A DNA stretch of 64,000 nucleotides, from NCBI RefSeq assembly GCF_900109515.1, contig NZ_FOBD01000002.1:310001-374000 (forward strand), given 5' to 3'. This document shows positions 44,501 through 54,483 of this stretch, piece after piece. This DNA comes from Paenibacillus sp. OK003 (GTDB taxonomy: Bacteria > Bacillota > Bacilli > Paenibacillales > Paenibacillaceae). The notes beneath the pieces were generated by a model. The model searched no databases, had not been told where the DNA came from, and saw only the letters and a program-made list of their open reading frames with translations. The position numbers and the translations under genes are program-made. Each line of letters opens with the position of its first letter. Positions within the stretch are counted from its first letter, which is position 1.

Positions 44501-45781
44501 ATGACAGAACAGAAAAAGGATTCGCTGAAAAAGCCGTTGTCACGGCGTGAAATGCTGAAGCTGACCGGCGTGGCCGGACTGGGTCTGCTCTTGGGTGGAG
44601 GCGGTGCCAGCGGTCTGATGGCGCTGGGCCGCAAGAGTCGCCCGGCGTCCGCTGTGGAGCAAGCCTCGCCGAATGACAAAGGCCTGCCCTTTTATGGCAA
44701 GCACCAGGCGGGCATTATTACCCCGGCTCAGGATTTCATCTGCTTTGCCGCCTTTGATGTGACGGCGGGTAGTGCGGATGATCTCCGCCGTCTGTTCAAG
44801 AACTGGACGGCGGCTGCCGCTGCTATGGCCGCCGGAGAGATGATTGGCGAACATAATACAACGCTGAATACGCCGCCTACCGATACGGGTGAAGCGGCAG
44901 GCCTGACACCGTCACGAACCACGTTGACGTTTGGTGTGGGGCCCTCTTTGTTTGACGGGCGCTTCGGGCTGCAGGGCCGGAAGCCCAAGGGCCTGCGCGA
45001 TCTGCCGGCATTCGCTGGAGATGCGCTGGACCCGCAGTGGTGTGGTGGCGACCTGTGCGTGCAAGTCTGCGCAGACGATATGCAGGTCGCCTTCCATGCC
45101 ATCCGCAATCTCGCGCGCATCGCACGCGGGCATGCGGTATTGCGCTGGACGCAGGAAGGCTTCCAGCGCACAGGCCGAGCTGACCCTGCGGGTGGAACAC
45201 CGCGCAACTTGCTCGGCTTCAAGGATGGCACCGGCAATCCGGATACAACGGATGCGGTGCTGATGGACCAGACCGTCTGGGCGCAGCCTGCTGACGGTCC
45301 GGGGTGGATGGCCGGCGGCAGCTATATGGCCGTCCGCCGGGTTCGCATGCGTGTGGAGGTGTGGGACCGCTCCACACTGAAAGACCAGGAGGCGACATTT
45401 GGACGCCACCGGGACAGCGGAGCGCCGCTCGGCAGCCGCGGCGAGTTCGATCCGGTAGATTTGAAGGCCAAGTCTGCCGATGGGCAGCCTATCATTCCGG
45501 CAACGTCACATCTGCGTCTCGCCAAGGGGGACGGCAGTCAGCAAATTTTACGCCGCTCCTACTCGTATTCGAGTGGGCTCGATGCCAAGACTGGGCAGCT
45601 GGATGCAGGTTTGTTGTTCATTAGCTATCAACGGGACCTGGAGAAGCAGTTTATTCCGATTCAGAAACGACTGGCAAAGAACGATAAGCTAAACGAATAT
45701 ACTGTGCACACGGGCAGTGCTGTATTTGCCTGCTTCCCCGGGGTTACGAACGGTGGATACATTGGGGACACCTTAATTTAA
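44501..45781 (+). CDS. efeB: DyP-type heme peroxidase, Tat-exported
   Basis: 426 residues from ATG 44501, after GGGAGTG. A twin-arginine signal stands at the start (SRREMLKLTG, Arg15 and Arg16, then a glycine/leucine core), so it is exported folded with its heme. The DyP motif GFKDGTGNP puts the distal Asp at about residue 242; the proximal heme His is in FGRHRDSG. In the Efe system this enzyme oxidises ferrous iron for uptake and may also act on heme. The stretch 44550-45550 is notably richer in G and C than its neighbours, which may only reflect codon choice. It overlaps the start region of efeU. Confidence 0.94.
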   Translation: MTEQKKDSLKKPLSRREMLKLTGVAGLGLLLGGGGASGLMALGRKSRPASAVEQASPNDKGLPFYGKHQAGIITPAQDFICFAAFDVTAGSADDLRRLFKNWTAAAAAMAAGEMIGEHNTTLNTPPTDTGEAAGLTPSRTTLTFGVGPSLFDGRFGLQGRKPKGLRDLPAFAGDALDPQWCGGDLCVQVCADDMQVAFHAIRNLARIARGHAVLRWTQEGFQRTGRADPAGGTPRNLLGFKDGTGNPDTTDAVLMDQTVWAQPADGPGWMAGGSYMAVRRVRMRVEVWDRSTLKDQEATFGRHRDSGAPLGSRGEFDPVDLKAKSADGQPIIPATSHLRLAKGDGSQQILRRSYSYSSGLDAKTGQLDAGLLFISYQRDLEKQFIPIQKRLAKNDKLNEYTVHTGSAVFACFPGVTNGGYIGDTLI

Positions 45782-45795
45782 TGGGGAGGATGACA

Positions 45796-47694
45796 ATGAT
45801 GGGCAGGATCGCAGATCGGAAGGCGCAGAAGCGGCGGATGTACAAAGGAAGGTTGATGCGCTTTTTGCTGATGCTGCTGGTGTTCCTGATGGTGGGGTCC
45901 GGGGTGATTCGTTTACCGGGCATGTCACACGCTTCTGCTGAGGGGCTCCAAAACGAAGAGCAGTCTGTGCAAAAACAACTGGATAGTCTATTGCCGCCTG
46001 TGGGCAGCGCCTTGGTTGAAGCGGGACAGGGCAAGCTGGCAGAAGCGACGGAGGATGTCGCTGAGTTCCGGCAACTGTGGGATGATGCCAGCACGTTGGT
46101 GCCGGAGCAGAACGCAGATCAGGTTGCGACGGCCGCCAGCGTTGTAGGTGAAGCCTTGTCCAAAGCGGAACAGGCACTGTCGAGCAATGATTCTGATGCT
46201 GCCAAGAAAGCATTGGCGGATCTTGCCCGTGCGACCAATCAGTATATTGAGGCGTTTCAGGGTGCGGAAGAGAGCAGCGACGCAGGCCGTAAAGCGGCCG
46301 GAAGGCTGCTGCCAGACGCACGTAAAAGTTTGAGTTCAATGGAACAGGGCGATTGGACCCAGGCAGAGCTTGCCTATAAACGGATTGTTACGGCATGGAA
46401 AGGCACCGAAGCTCCGATCCGTCAGGATCATTTTGGCGTATACAGCCAGTTGGAGAAAGACATCAGCCTGGTTCGTATTTCAATGCAGGCCGAGCCCCGC
46501 AAGGAAGAACAGGCAACAGAGCGTATGCAGGAACTAGTCACGTTGCTCACGGACTACAGTGCAGGGACACTCAAGGAAGGGGAAGTTGAGGATACGTCAG
46601 CATCCTCTGGTGTTTCTTCATTGTCCGACCTGCTGAAATTACTGGAGCAAATAGAGCAGCAGATTCAAGCCGGGGATACCACTTCTGCTGCAACGGGATT
46701 GGAGCAGTTTATCGTGGCCTGGCCTTTGGTTGAAGGTCAGGTGCAGATATCATCTCCCGCTTCATATACGGCCATTGAGAATGAAATGGCTGAAGCATCT
46801 GGATATGTCGTCTCGAATCCGCCCAATACGGCGAAGGCAACCGAGGTTGTAACCCGCATGATCCATCGGCTGGAGCCGCTAACGGCTACTACCTCATACA
46901 CGGCATGGGATGCGGCCTTGATTTTGCTTCGCGAAGGATTGGAGGCCATTCTGGTACTGGCTGCATTGCTCGCTTATGCCAAGAAAAGTGGCGAGACTGC
47001 GGCCCGGCGCTGGATCTGGGCTGGTGCCGGTAGTGGTCTGCTGCTTAGTGCGGCGCTGGCCGTTGTACTGTCGCTGACCCTTGCTGTGGCATCATCGGGT
47101 AGCACACGGGAGATGATTGAGGGGTATACGGGGCTTGCAGCCGTTGTACTAATGTTGACGGTTGGACATTGGATGCATAGCAAATCGAATACCCGCTCCT
47201 GGAATAGTTATGTACAGCGACAGGTAGGTGGTGCACTGGCAAGGGGGAGTCTGTGGTCACTCTTCGCTGTGGCAGGTCTCGCCATATTGCGGGAAGGTGC
47301 GGAGACTGCGATCTTTTATATTGGCATGGCGCCTGCAATTGATACCTCGCAGATGTTGATCGGTATGGGGGCAGCATTGCTCATCCTGATTGTATTGGCT
47401 GTAGCCATTATTCAGTTCAGTGTACGTCTGCCTGTACGATGGTTTTTCCTGACCGCTACGCTGCTGATTTATTATCTGGTATTTCGTTTCCTTGGAGAGA
47501 GTATTCACTCCCTTCAAGTCTCAGCAGCGCTGGGGGCTCATGTTGTGCCGAGTCTGCCAACGATGGGCTGGCTTGGCATGTATCCGACATGGGAGACCTT
47601 TATTCCACAACTCGTTGTGCTGGTCTTTATGATCTTTAATTTGATTCGCACAGAGGTACGTTCGGCCAAAGGAGCATCCAAGGCATCCGTGTAG
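45796..47694 (+). CDS. efeU: FTR1-type high-affinity iron permease with extracellular N-terminal domain
   Basis: 632 residues from ATG 45796, 6 bases after GGGGAGG; earlier ATGs overlap that site or the efeB stop. A signal sequence is followed by about 340 residues of helical extracellular sequence with EfeO-like helix pairs, then seven membrane spans. The iron-binding REXXE motifs of FTR1 are REGLEA (379-384) and REGAET (499-504). The large N-terminal domain is present in Firmicute EfeU/FTR1 and may replace part of EfeO. It imports iron oxidised by EfeB. The operon order here is efeO-efeB-efeU. Confidence 0.93.
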   Translation: MMGRIADRKAQKRRMYKGRLMRFLLMLLVFLMVGSGVIRLPGMSHASAEGLQNEEQSVQKQLDSLLPPVGSALVEAGQGKLAEATEDVAEFRQLWDDASTLVPEQNADQVATAASVVGEALSKAEQALSSNDSDAAKKALADLARATNQYIEAFQGAEESSDAGRKAAGRLLPDARKSLSSMEQGDWTQAELAYKRIVTAWKGTEAPIRQDHFGVYSQLEKDISLVRISMQAEPRKEEQATERMQELVTLLTDYSAGTLKEGEVEDTSASSGVSSLSDLLKLLEQIEQQIQAGDTTSAATGLEQFIVAWPLVEGQVQISSPASYTAIENEMAEASGYVVSNPPNTAKATEVVTRMIHRLEPLTATTSYTAWDAALILLREGLEAILVLAALLAYAKKSGETAARRWIWAGAGSGLLLSAALAVVLSLTLAVASSGSTREMIEGYTGLAAVVLMLTVGHWMHSKSNTRSWNSYVQRQVGGALARGSLWSLFAVAGLAILREGAETAIFYIGMAPAIDTSQMLIGMGAALLILIVLAVAIIQFSVRLPVRWFFLTATLLIYYLVFRFLGESIHSLQVSAALGAHVVPSLPTMGWLGMYPTWETFIPQLVVLVFMIFNLIRTEVRSAKGASKASV

Positions 47695-47784
47695 CACGGA
47701 GCTACGAGTTTTGGTTAAAGGCTGCGTCCTGTTCGCATCATATTGTGACTGCATCATACAAAGGGCATATAGAAGTCCCTTTAA

Positions 47785-47836
47785 AAAAGCCGTATCCTTC
47801 ACGATCTACTCTGCGTGAAAGATACGGCTATTTATT
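47785..47836. terminator. Bidirectional terminator between efeU and the LacI gene
   Basis: AGCCGTATC (47788-47796) pairs with GATACGGCT (47821-47829) with an inner TTCACG/CGTGAA stem, flanked by A and T runs. Confidence 0.85.
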
Positions 47837-47859
47837 TCTTTAGAGATTCATGAGATAAG

Positions 47860-48921
47860 TTAAACGGTCTGTGGATTGGCATTCATAAGTGTGGGAGTGG
47901 ACTCCCGTATGATCGGTTTGGTCACGATATGCGAGACCTGATAAGGCTGTGACGGATAATCAATCCGGGATAACAGCATCTCCGCAGCCTTGATGCCCAT
48001 TTCGTTGCTGTAGATATGAACCGTCGTTAATGCAGGCTCAATAATCCGTGATTCAGGTGCGTTATCGAAGCCGCATATGACGATATCCTGCGGCACTGTA
48101 ACACTCTTTGCTCTCAAAGCTCTGATGAGATCGACTGCGATAAAGTCGTTGGCACATACATACGCATCAGGCAGTGACTTCAGCTCCGCTACTCGCTCGT
48201 TCAACCAGCCGGGCTTCGAGAAGAACAGGCGGTCATCATCCACAATGCATTGGGATGGATCGACCTGCAACCCCGCTTCCAGCATGGCCCGCTGATATCC
48301 TACCCAACGTTCATTGAAGCTTTTGCAATGATTGTAATCCCCGGCAAATCCAATATGGTTATAACCGCTCTCAATTAATTTTCTGGTTAACTGGTACGTG
48401 CTGTGCTCATTCTCCATTAGCAGCAAATCTGCATGAAATTCCGGAAAACATATGTCAGAAGCGCAATCGATGAAGATTGTGGGAATTCCCAGATCGGTAA
48501 TAAGCTGCGTATATTTCAGATCGAACAATTCAATGCAGATGATGCCATCTACGTTGGAAATATCAAAATTGTTGGGAAGTGTAAGTGAGTCCTGATCAAC
48601 CTCACGCACGATATGAATGGAGAGATTGTACCCCTCTGCGCTGATTCTTTTCTCCAGACCACTGATTAACATCGAACCAAAGTGAGATGTATTGGGCAGA
48701 TTTTCTGTTAACAAGGCGATATTGCTCGGTGCTTTGGTTAGAACATGCTCATTTTCCATATAGGCAAACTGTTTATATTTAAGTTCAATTGCTTTTTTAA
48801 TTACACGATTACGTGTCTCATCCGGGATGTTTCCGCTATCATTCAAGGCTTTGGAAGCTGTATTCCGGGAGATGCCCAAAGCATCCGCGATGTCCTGTAT
48901 CGTAACCTTTTCTTTTGCCAT
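47860..48921 (-). CDS. LacI-family regulator of the divergent fructan/sucrose operon
   Basis: 353 residues. The N-terminal LacI helix-turn-helix is canonical (VTIQDIADALGISRNTASKALNDSG), followed by the hinge and a periplasmic-binding-type sensor (IALLTENLPNTSHFGSMLIS, VICGFDNAPESRIIEPALTTV). The sensor has several cysteines and would bind a sugar such as sucrose or a fructose phosphate. It is divergent from a permease-permease-binding protein-GH32-fructokinase operon, which it most likely represses. A bidirectional terminator separates it from efeU. Confidence 0.9.
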   Translation of the reverse strand: MAKEKVTIQDIADALGISRNTASKALNDSGNIPDETRNRVIKKAIELKYKQFAYMENEHVLTKAPSNIALLTENLPNTSHFGSMLISGLEKRISAEGYNLSIHIVREVDQDSLTLPNNFDISNVDGIICIELFDLKYTQLITDLGIPTIFIDCASDICFPEFHADLLLMENEHSTYQLTRKLIESGYNHIGFAGDYNHCKSFNERWVGYQRAMLEAGLQVDPSQCIVDDDRLFFSKPGWLNERVAELKSLPDAYVCANDFIAVDLIRALRAKSVTVPQDIVICGFDNAPESRIIEPALTTVHIYSNEMGIKAAEMLLSRIDYPSQPYQVSHIVTKPIIRESTPTLMNANPQTV

Positions 48922-49353
48922 CTAGTGCTTCACCTCTAATGATCATATGGTCGTCCATAGAATTATCTTAGTCAAATGTATAATAGATCGGAACAAATAG
49001 CAATCTCAATTTTACATATGCACATTTTAGTTTACATTATTAAATTAGGATAATACACTTTTATATGTATTCAGAAGTTTCGTTACAAATGATAATTAGT
49101 ACATAATACCCTATCTCTGATAAGGGGAATAACAGGTTGAAGGCATATGAGTAAACGTTATATATGCAACTAAATGCACATTCAGAACTCGGGAAATAGA
49201 CAAAATGTTATCAAATGCACAATTATTTTTTACAAAATGTATTGACTAAAGTCTACATATCCTGCTAAATTGTAAATTATTAAATGAACAATTGTAAACA
49301 TTGAAAGCCCTTACTACAAGCAATTGTCAACTTCAGGAATGAACGGAGGTAAC
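48922..49353. promoter_or_regulatory. Divergent regulatory region between the LacI gene and the fructan operon
   Basis: 430 AT-rich bases without a gene. A candidate promoter is TTGACT (49242 on) with an imperfect -10 about 17-18 bases on. ATTGTAAA occurs twice (49269-49276 and 49291-49298), 22 bases apart, and CAATTGT follows at 49321. ATGCACA occurs three times (near 49019, 49172 and 49215). The ATTGTAAA pair is the best operator candidate, though it lacks the central CG common in LacI sites. Confidence 0.45.
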
Positions 49354-50322
49354 GTGTTGGACAACACAGTGGATACCAAAAAGGGTACAGGAAGGGCGTT
49401 GAAAGAGAGGGCGTCAACCGGTTACAGGATGCAGCAGCTCAAAAAGAATTATTTTTTGTATTTGTTACTCGCACCAGCTCTGATCCTAACCCTTGTCTTC
49501 AAATACATCCCGATGTACGGAGCCATTATCGCATTTAAGGATTTTAGTCCGATCAAAGGCATTATGGGCAGTGATTGGGTAGGACTGAAGCATTTCGAGA
49601 AATTTATAGCTTCACCCAATTTCGATATCATTTTAATGAATACGCTTAAACTGAGCTTTTTGGGGTTGATATTCAGTTTTCCGGTGCCCATTCTACTTGC
49701 TCTTATGCTCAATCAGGTACGTAAAGCCGGAGTGAAAAAAAATATTCAATTGTTTCTGTATGCACCCAACTTCATATCGGTTGTTGTCGTTGTGGGTATG
49801 CTGTTCATCTTCCTATCCCCGACAGGACCGGTTAACCAATTCGCGACATGGATTACCGGTCATCCAATCATGTTCATGTCCGAGCCGGAATATTTCCGCT
49901 GGATATACATTTTGTCGGATATTTGGACCGGAGCGGGCTGGGCTTCCATCATTTATGTAGCAGCTTTGGCCAATGTCGATCCGGAACTTCACAATGCGGC
50001 CAATCTGGATGGAGCCAATCTACTTCAGCGTATTCGCCACATCGACCTTCCGACGATTCGTCCGATTATGGCTATCGTATTTATTCTTGCCGCTGGCGGA
50101 ATCATGTCCATTGGATTTGAGAAGGCTTACCTGATGCAGACGTCCATGAACCTGCCTTCCTCCGAGATCATTGCCACGTATGTCTACAAGGTGGGCTTGC
50201 AGTCCGGAGATTACGCTTATTCTGCGGCAGTGGGATTGTTCAACTCGGTCATCAATGTCATTTTGCTGGTGACTGTGAATCTGATTGTGAAGAAATTGAA
50301 TGAAGGCGAAGGCCTCTATTAG
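49354..50322 (+). CDS. Sugar ABC transporter permease (LplB/YteP type)
   Basis: 322 residues from GTG 49354; TTG 49357 is equally placed behind GGAGG. Six membrane spans with the LplB-type opening LLLAPALILTLVFKYIPMYG and FKDFSPIKGI. The coupling loop to the ATPase is ELHNAANLDGANLLQRIRHID. This is the first of a pair of permeases of the CUT1-like group that uses large binding proteins for oligosaccharides. No ATPase gene is in the operon, as usual for this group, which shares an MsmX-type ATPase encoded elsewhere. Confidence 0.92.
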   Translation: MLDNTVDTKKGTGRALKERASTGYRMQQLKKNYFLYLLLAPALILTLVFKYIPMYGAIIAFKDFSPIKGIMGSDWVGLKHFEKFIASPNFDIILMNTLKLSFLGLIFSFPVPILLALMLNQVRKAGVKKNIQLFLYAPNFISVVVVVGMLFIFLSPTGPVNQFATWITGHPIMFMSEPEYFRWIYILSDIWTGAGWASIIYVAALANVDPELHNAANLDGANLLQRIRHIDLPTIRPIMAIVFILAAGGIMSIGFEKAYLMQTSMNLPSSEIIATYVYKVGLQSGDYAYSAAVGLFNSVINVILLVTVNLIVKKLNEGEGLY

Positions 50323-50338
50323 GAAAGGAGTATTATCC

Positions 50339-51220
50339 ATGGTAGTCAAACATACGGGAATGGATCGTCTGATCCTCGCACTGAACGCCATCTTTCTCAC
50401 CTGTGCTGTACTGGTTGTGGTCGTTCCTTTGATTTACATCGTTATCGCCTCATTTATGGACCCTACTGTGCTGCTGAATCGGGGATTGTCCTTCAATGTA
50501 TCCGACTGGAGTCTGGATGGGTATCAGATGATTCTATCCAATCCGGCCATGATTCGAGGATTTGCCAATGCGGTGCTGTACTCGGTTTCCTTTGCACTCG
50601 TGACGGTGACCGTCTCCATATTTGCAGGTTATGCCTTGTCTGATGATAGGCTGGCTGGGCGAGGATTTTTCATGATTATATTTATCATCACGATGTTCTT
50701 CGGTGGCGGTTTGATCCCTACCTATCTGCTTGTTCGTAATCTCGGCATGCTGGACACGGTATGGGCCATTATCATCCCAGGCGCAGTCAACGTATGGAAC
50801 ATCATTCTTTCCAGAACCTTCTTCAAAGGGGTACCGCGAGAACTGAAAGAAGCCGCCAATGTGGATGGCGCCTCCGAGATGAAGATTTTCTTCCAGATCG
50901 TCATTCCGTTATCAAAACCTATTATTTTTGTTCTCGCGTTGTACGCGTTTGTTGGGCAGTGGAATTCCTATTTTGACGCCATGATCTATCTGGATAATCC
51001 GAACCTTCATCCGTTACAGCTCGTTCTGCGCTCCATTCTGATTCAGAATCAGGCTGCACCGGGCATGATCAGTGATCAGCTTGCGATGGCGGAACTGAAA
51101 CGGCTCTCGGAAATGATCAAATATTCAGCCATTGTCATTTCGAGTCTGCCACTCATTATCATGTATCCGTTCTTTCAGAAATATTTCGAAAAAGGTGTCA
51201 TGGTAGGTTCACTCAAATAG
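50339..51220 (+). CDS. Sugar ABC transporter permease (LplC/YtcP type)
   Basis: 293 residues from ATG 50339, 8 bases after AAAGGAG. Six spans with the second-permease features: FMDPTVLLNRGLSF, TMFFGGGLIPTYLLVRNLGM, the coupling loop ELKEAANVDGASEMKIFFQI and the closing FFQKYFEKGVMVGSLK typical of YtcP/LplC proteins. It forms the channel with the preceding permease, 16 bases upstream. Confidence 0.93.
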   Translation: MVVKHTGMDRLILALNAIFLTCAVLVVVVPLIYIVIASFMDPTVLLNRGLSFNVSDWSLDGYQMILSNPAMIRGFANAVLYSVSFALVTVTVSIFAGYALSDDRLAGRGFFMIIFIITMFFGGGLIPTYLLVRNLGMLDTVWAIIIPGAVNVWNIILSRTFFKGVPRELKEAANVDGASEMKIFFQIVIPLSKPIIFVLALYAFVGQWNSYFDAMIYLDNPNLHPLQLVLRSILIQNQAAPGMISDQLAMAELKRLSEMIKYSAIVISSLPLIIMYPFFQKYFEKGVMVGSLK

Positions 51221-51276
51221 TGAACAGCCTGAAATATAGCACGCTCGATCCAACATAATCCACGGAGGTCATTATC

Positions 51277-52884
51277 ATGAAAAAAGTGAACAAGTCCAGA
51301 AAAGCCGCTACAACGGCATCCATCTCCATGTTGTCAGCCATGCTCCTGCTCTCGGCCTGTGGTGGGGGTGGAGGTGGTGCAGCGAGTGAAGCTCAGTCAC
51401 CTGATGGCAAAGTGACATTGAATTTTATAACACAGAGCTCTCCGCTGGCTCCGTCTGATCCGAACGAGAAGCTGATTAACAAGAGACTCGAAGAGAAAAC
51501 CAATGTGCATATCAACTGGAAGAACTATACGAGTGATGTGTTTGCGGAAAAAAGAAATCTGGCGGTAGCCAGCGGTGATTTGCCGGATGCTATTTTTGAC
51601 GCAGGTTATGGGGATTATGATCTCCTGAAACTGGCGAAGGACGGGGCCATCATTCCACTGGAAGACCTGATTGAGCAATACATGCCAAATCTGCAAAAGG
51701 TGCTGGAGGAAGCTCCCGAATACAAAAGCATGATTACGGCACCAGACGGACATATTTATTCCTTTCCCTGGATTGAGGAGCTCGGAAGTGGCAAGCAGCG
51801 CATACAGGCGGTTGATGACTTGCCCTGGATCAACGTGGAGTGGCTGAACAAGCTGGGACTGAAGATGCCAACGACGACCGAAGAGCTGAAACAAGTGCTG
51901 ATTGCGTTCAAAACCCAGGATCCCAACGGTAATGGTAAGGCGGACGAAATCCCGTTGTCTTTCATTAACAAGCCTGGCGGAGAAGATCTGACATTTCTCT
52001 TTGCCGCATTTGGACTTGGAGAGAACTCGGATCACACGGTTGTAACCAACGATGGAAAAGTGGTATTCACGGCAGCTGATGAAGGCTACAAGGAAGCGGT
52101 CAAATATATTCACGAATTGGTTCAGGAAGGTCTCGTGGATATCGAAGCGTATCAGCAGGATTGGAATACGTATCTGGCCAAGGGCAAAGACAACAAGTAT
52201 GGCATGTACTTCACTTGGGATAAGGCCAACATTACAGGCATGAATGATACCTATGATGTTCTGCCTCCAGTTGCCGGGCCCAATGGAGAGGTTAATGTTG
52301 CACGTACGAACGGTATTGGCCTCGACCGGGGACGTATGGTTATTACGAGCAGCAATAAAAATCTGGAATCCACAGCGAAGTGGGTGGACCAATTGTACGA
52401 TCCGCTCCAATCCGTGCAGAACAACTGGGGAACCTACGGCGATGAGACACAGCAGAATATATTTGAATTCGATGAAGCCAAGGGTATGCTGAAGCATCTT
52501 CCGCTGGAAGGCTCTGCACCTGTTGAGCTCAGACAGAAAACGAGTATATCAGGACCACTGGCCATTCTCGACAGTTACTATGATAAATACACGACTAAAC
52601 CGGATGATGCCGCATGGCGTATGGAATTGCTTGACAAAGTTATGGTTCCGCATATGAAAGCAGAAAACGTCTATCCAAAAGTGTTCTTCTCAATTGATGA
52701 ACTCGACCGCCTCTCCACGATTGAGACCGATCTGTTCGCCTATGTGCTGCGTATGCGCACGGAATGGTATCAGAACGGAAAGATCGATCAGGAGTGGGAT
52801 GCTTATCTGAAAGAGCTGGATCGTCTTGGCTTGCAAGAGTGGCTTCAAATTAAACAAGCGGGATATGACCGCAATACCCAATAA
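51277..52884 (+). CDS. Oligosaccharide-binding lipoprotein (LplA/YtcQ type)
   Basis: 535 residues with a lipoprotein signal (LLLSACGGGGGG, Cys at 28) and a Gly-rich linker. The size and blocks such as INKRLEEKTNVHINWKNY, ASGDLPDAIFDAG, WLNKLGLKMPTTTEELKQVL and TQDPNGNGKADEIPL (a calcium-binding-like loop) are those of LplA/YtcQ binding proteins. By context it brings sucrose or fructo-oligosaccharides to the two permeases upstream. Confidence 0.92.
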   Translation: MKKVNKSRKAATTASISMLSAMLLLSACGGGGGGAASEAQSPDGKVTLNFITQSSPLAPSDPNEKLINKRLEEKTNVHINWKNYTSDVFAEKRNLAVASGDLPDAIFDAGYGDYDLLKLAKDGAIIPLEDLIEQYMPNLQKVLEEAPEYKSMITAPDGHIYSFPWIEELGSGKQRIQAVDDLPWINVEWLNKLGLKMPTTTEELKQVLIAFKTQDPNGNGKADEIPLSFINKPGGEDLTFLFAAFGLGENSDHTVVTNDGKVVFTAADEGYKEAVKYIHELVQEGLVDIEAYQQDWNTYLAKGKDNKYGMYFTWDKANITGMNDTYDVLPPVAGPNGEVNVARTNGIGLDRGRMVITSSNKNLESTAKWVDQLYDPLQSVQNNWGTYGDETQQNIFEFDEAKGMLKHLPLEGSAPVELRQKTSISGPLAILDSYYDKYTTKPDDAAWRMELLDKVMVPHMKAENVYPKVFFSIDELDRLSTIETDLFAYVLRMRTEWYQNGKIDQEWDAYLKELDRLGLQEWLQIKQAGYDRNTQ

Positions 52885-52982
52885 AACAAACTCGATGAGG
52901 AGACTCTGCCGTACATAGCATTAAGGTGCGTGAGTGAAGCAAGTCTCCTCTTCAACGGTTTGAATCAAAGGAGTAAACCAAC

Positions 52983-54464
52983 ATGTCTACCATTTCAACA
53001 ACGGATTACCGGGGCGCCTATCACTTCTCGCCCAAGAAAAATTGGATGAATGACCCCAACGGTATGGTATTTTTCAAAGGCGAGTATCACTTGTTCTATC
53101 AGCATCATCCATTTGGCACAACATGGGGACCGATGCATTGGGGACACGCGGTGACCAAGGATTTGGTTACCTGGGAAGAGCTTCCTGTGGCTTTGGCGCC
53201 GGATGAACATGGCATGATATTCTCCGGCAGTGCCGTGGTGGACTGGAACAATACGTCCGGATTCTTTGACGATGAGCCAGGACTTGTGGCTATTTTCACC
53301 CATCATCAGGAGGTGCCTAACAATCCTCCCGTTCAGTCTCAGAGCCTCGCATATAGCAAGGATAGTGGTAGAACATGGATGAAATACGAGGGCAATCCGG
53401 TACTGGAGCATGAGTCGTTCGTGGATTTCCGTGATCCCAAAGTGTTCTGGCATGAACAGACCAAGGAATGGATTATGATTATCGCTTGTGGTCAAACGGT
53501 ATGTCTGTACCATTCCCCCAATCTGAAGGATTGGACACTGGGCAGTGAATTCGGCGCAGGGATCGGTTCGCATGATGGCGTATGGGAGTGCCCTGACCTG
53601 TTCCCGCTGGCCGTGGATGGAGATGCGAGCCAGGAGAAATGGGTGATGCTCGTCAGCATTGGTGCAGATCCGGCCTTCAAAGAAGGCTCCAGAACGCAAT
53701 ACTTCACCGGAGATTTTGATGGCATTACATTTGTTCCTGATGAAGCTTCCCATACCGTTCGCTGGCTTGATCATGGTCGGGATAACTACGCAGGGGTCAG
53801 TTGGTCTGACATTCCGGCAGAAGACGGCAGACGCCTGTTTATGGGTTGGATGAGCAACTGGATGTATGCCAATCAGACACCAACCGAAGCATACCGCGGC
53901 GCGATGACCATTGCGAGAGAGCTGACATTGGAGAAAAGGGACGGGGAAGTCCTGCTGGTTCAGCGTCCTGCACGCGAGTTGGAGCAAGCCCGCAAGCCAG
54001 TAATGTCCTTACAGAATGCTTCCATCAGACAAGTGAGTGAGCAGTTGAACACCTTGGGCCTTGTAAACTATGAGATTCATGCGGAATGGCCTTCTGATCA
54101 ATCTGTTCAATTTGCATTACGAAGTGGTGCGGACAACGAAACGCTCATCGGCGTGGACGCTAGCCAGAATGAGGTATATGTTGATCGCAGTCGATCGGGT
54201 ATTAGCGATTTCCATGAACATTTCCTGGGTCGCCATGCAGCTGGATTAAAAGCAGTGGACGGCAACCAACATCTGCGTATCTTTGTGGATTGCTCATCCG
54301 TAGAGGTATTTGCCAATGACGGCCAGGCGGTGATTACCGATCTGATCTATCCGGATGCGGGCTCCAAGGGAATCTCTGTTCAGTCCGAAAATAAGGAAGT
54401 AGTATTTGCTTCGCTTCATATCTACGAGCTATCCCCTATCCGAGCTGAAGGCCAATTGAAATGA
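52983..54464 (+). CDS. GH32 beta-fructosidase (sucrose/fructan hydrolase)
   Basis: 493 residues, no signal peptide, so it cuts imported sugar in the cytoplasm. All three GH32 acids are seen: nucleophile Asp24 in NWMNDPNG, Asp151 in FRDP and acid/base Glu202 in WECPD. The five-bladed propeller is followed by a beta-sandwich (residues about 345-490, HLRIFVDCSSVEVFANDG). The enzyme removes fructose from sucrose, raffinose, levan or inulin oligomers. Lying between the transport genes and a fructokinase, it defines the operon as fructan/sucrose use through an ABC route and not a PTS. Confidence 0.95.
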   Translation: MSTISTTDYRGAYHFSPKKNWMNDPNGMVFFKGEYHLFYQHHPFGTTWGPMHWGHAVTKDLVTWEELPVALAPDEHGMIFSGSAVVDWNNTSGFFDDEPGLVAIFTHHQEVPNNPPVQSQSLAYSKDSGRTWMKYEGNPVLEHESFVDFRDPKVFWHEQTKEWIMIIACGQTVCLYHSPNLKDWTLGSEFGAGIGSHDGVWECPDLFPLAVDGDASQEKWVMLVSIGADPAFKEGSRTQYFTGDFDGITFVPDEASHTVRWLDHGRDNYAGVSWSDIPAEDGRRLFMGWMSNWMYANQTPTEAYRGAMTIARELTLEKRDGEVLLVQRPARELEQARKPVMSLQNASIRQVSEQLNTLGLVNYEIHAEWPSDQSVQFALRSGADNETLIGVDASQNEVYVDRSRSGISDFHEHFLGRHAAGLKAVDGNQHLRIFVDCSSVEVFANDGQAVITDLIYPDAGSKGISVQSENKEVVFASLHIYELSPIRAEGQLK

Positions 54465-54483
54465 GCACGAGGGGGACAGCAAG

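Noticed and set aside
44501..45781. Horizontal transfer of efeB suggested by its higher GC
   Set aside because: It is in a conserved operon with tight junctions to efeO and efeU, so codon bias is the simpler explanation.
51397..52497. 366-codon minus-strand open frame
   Set aside because: It lies wholly opposite the binding-protein gene, has no start signals and a composition typical of antisense reading.
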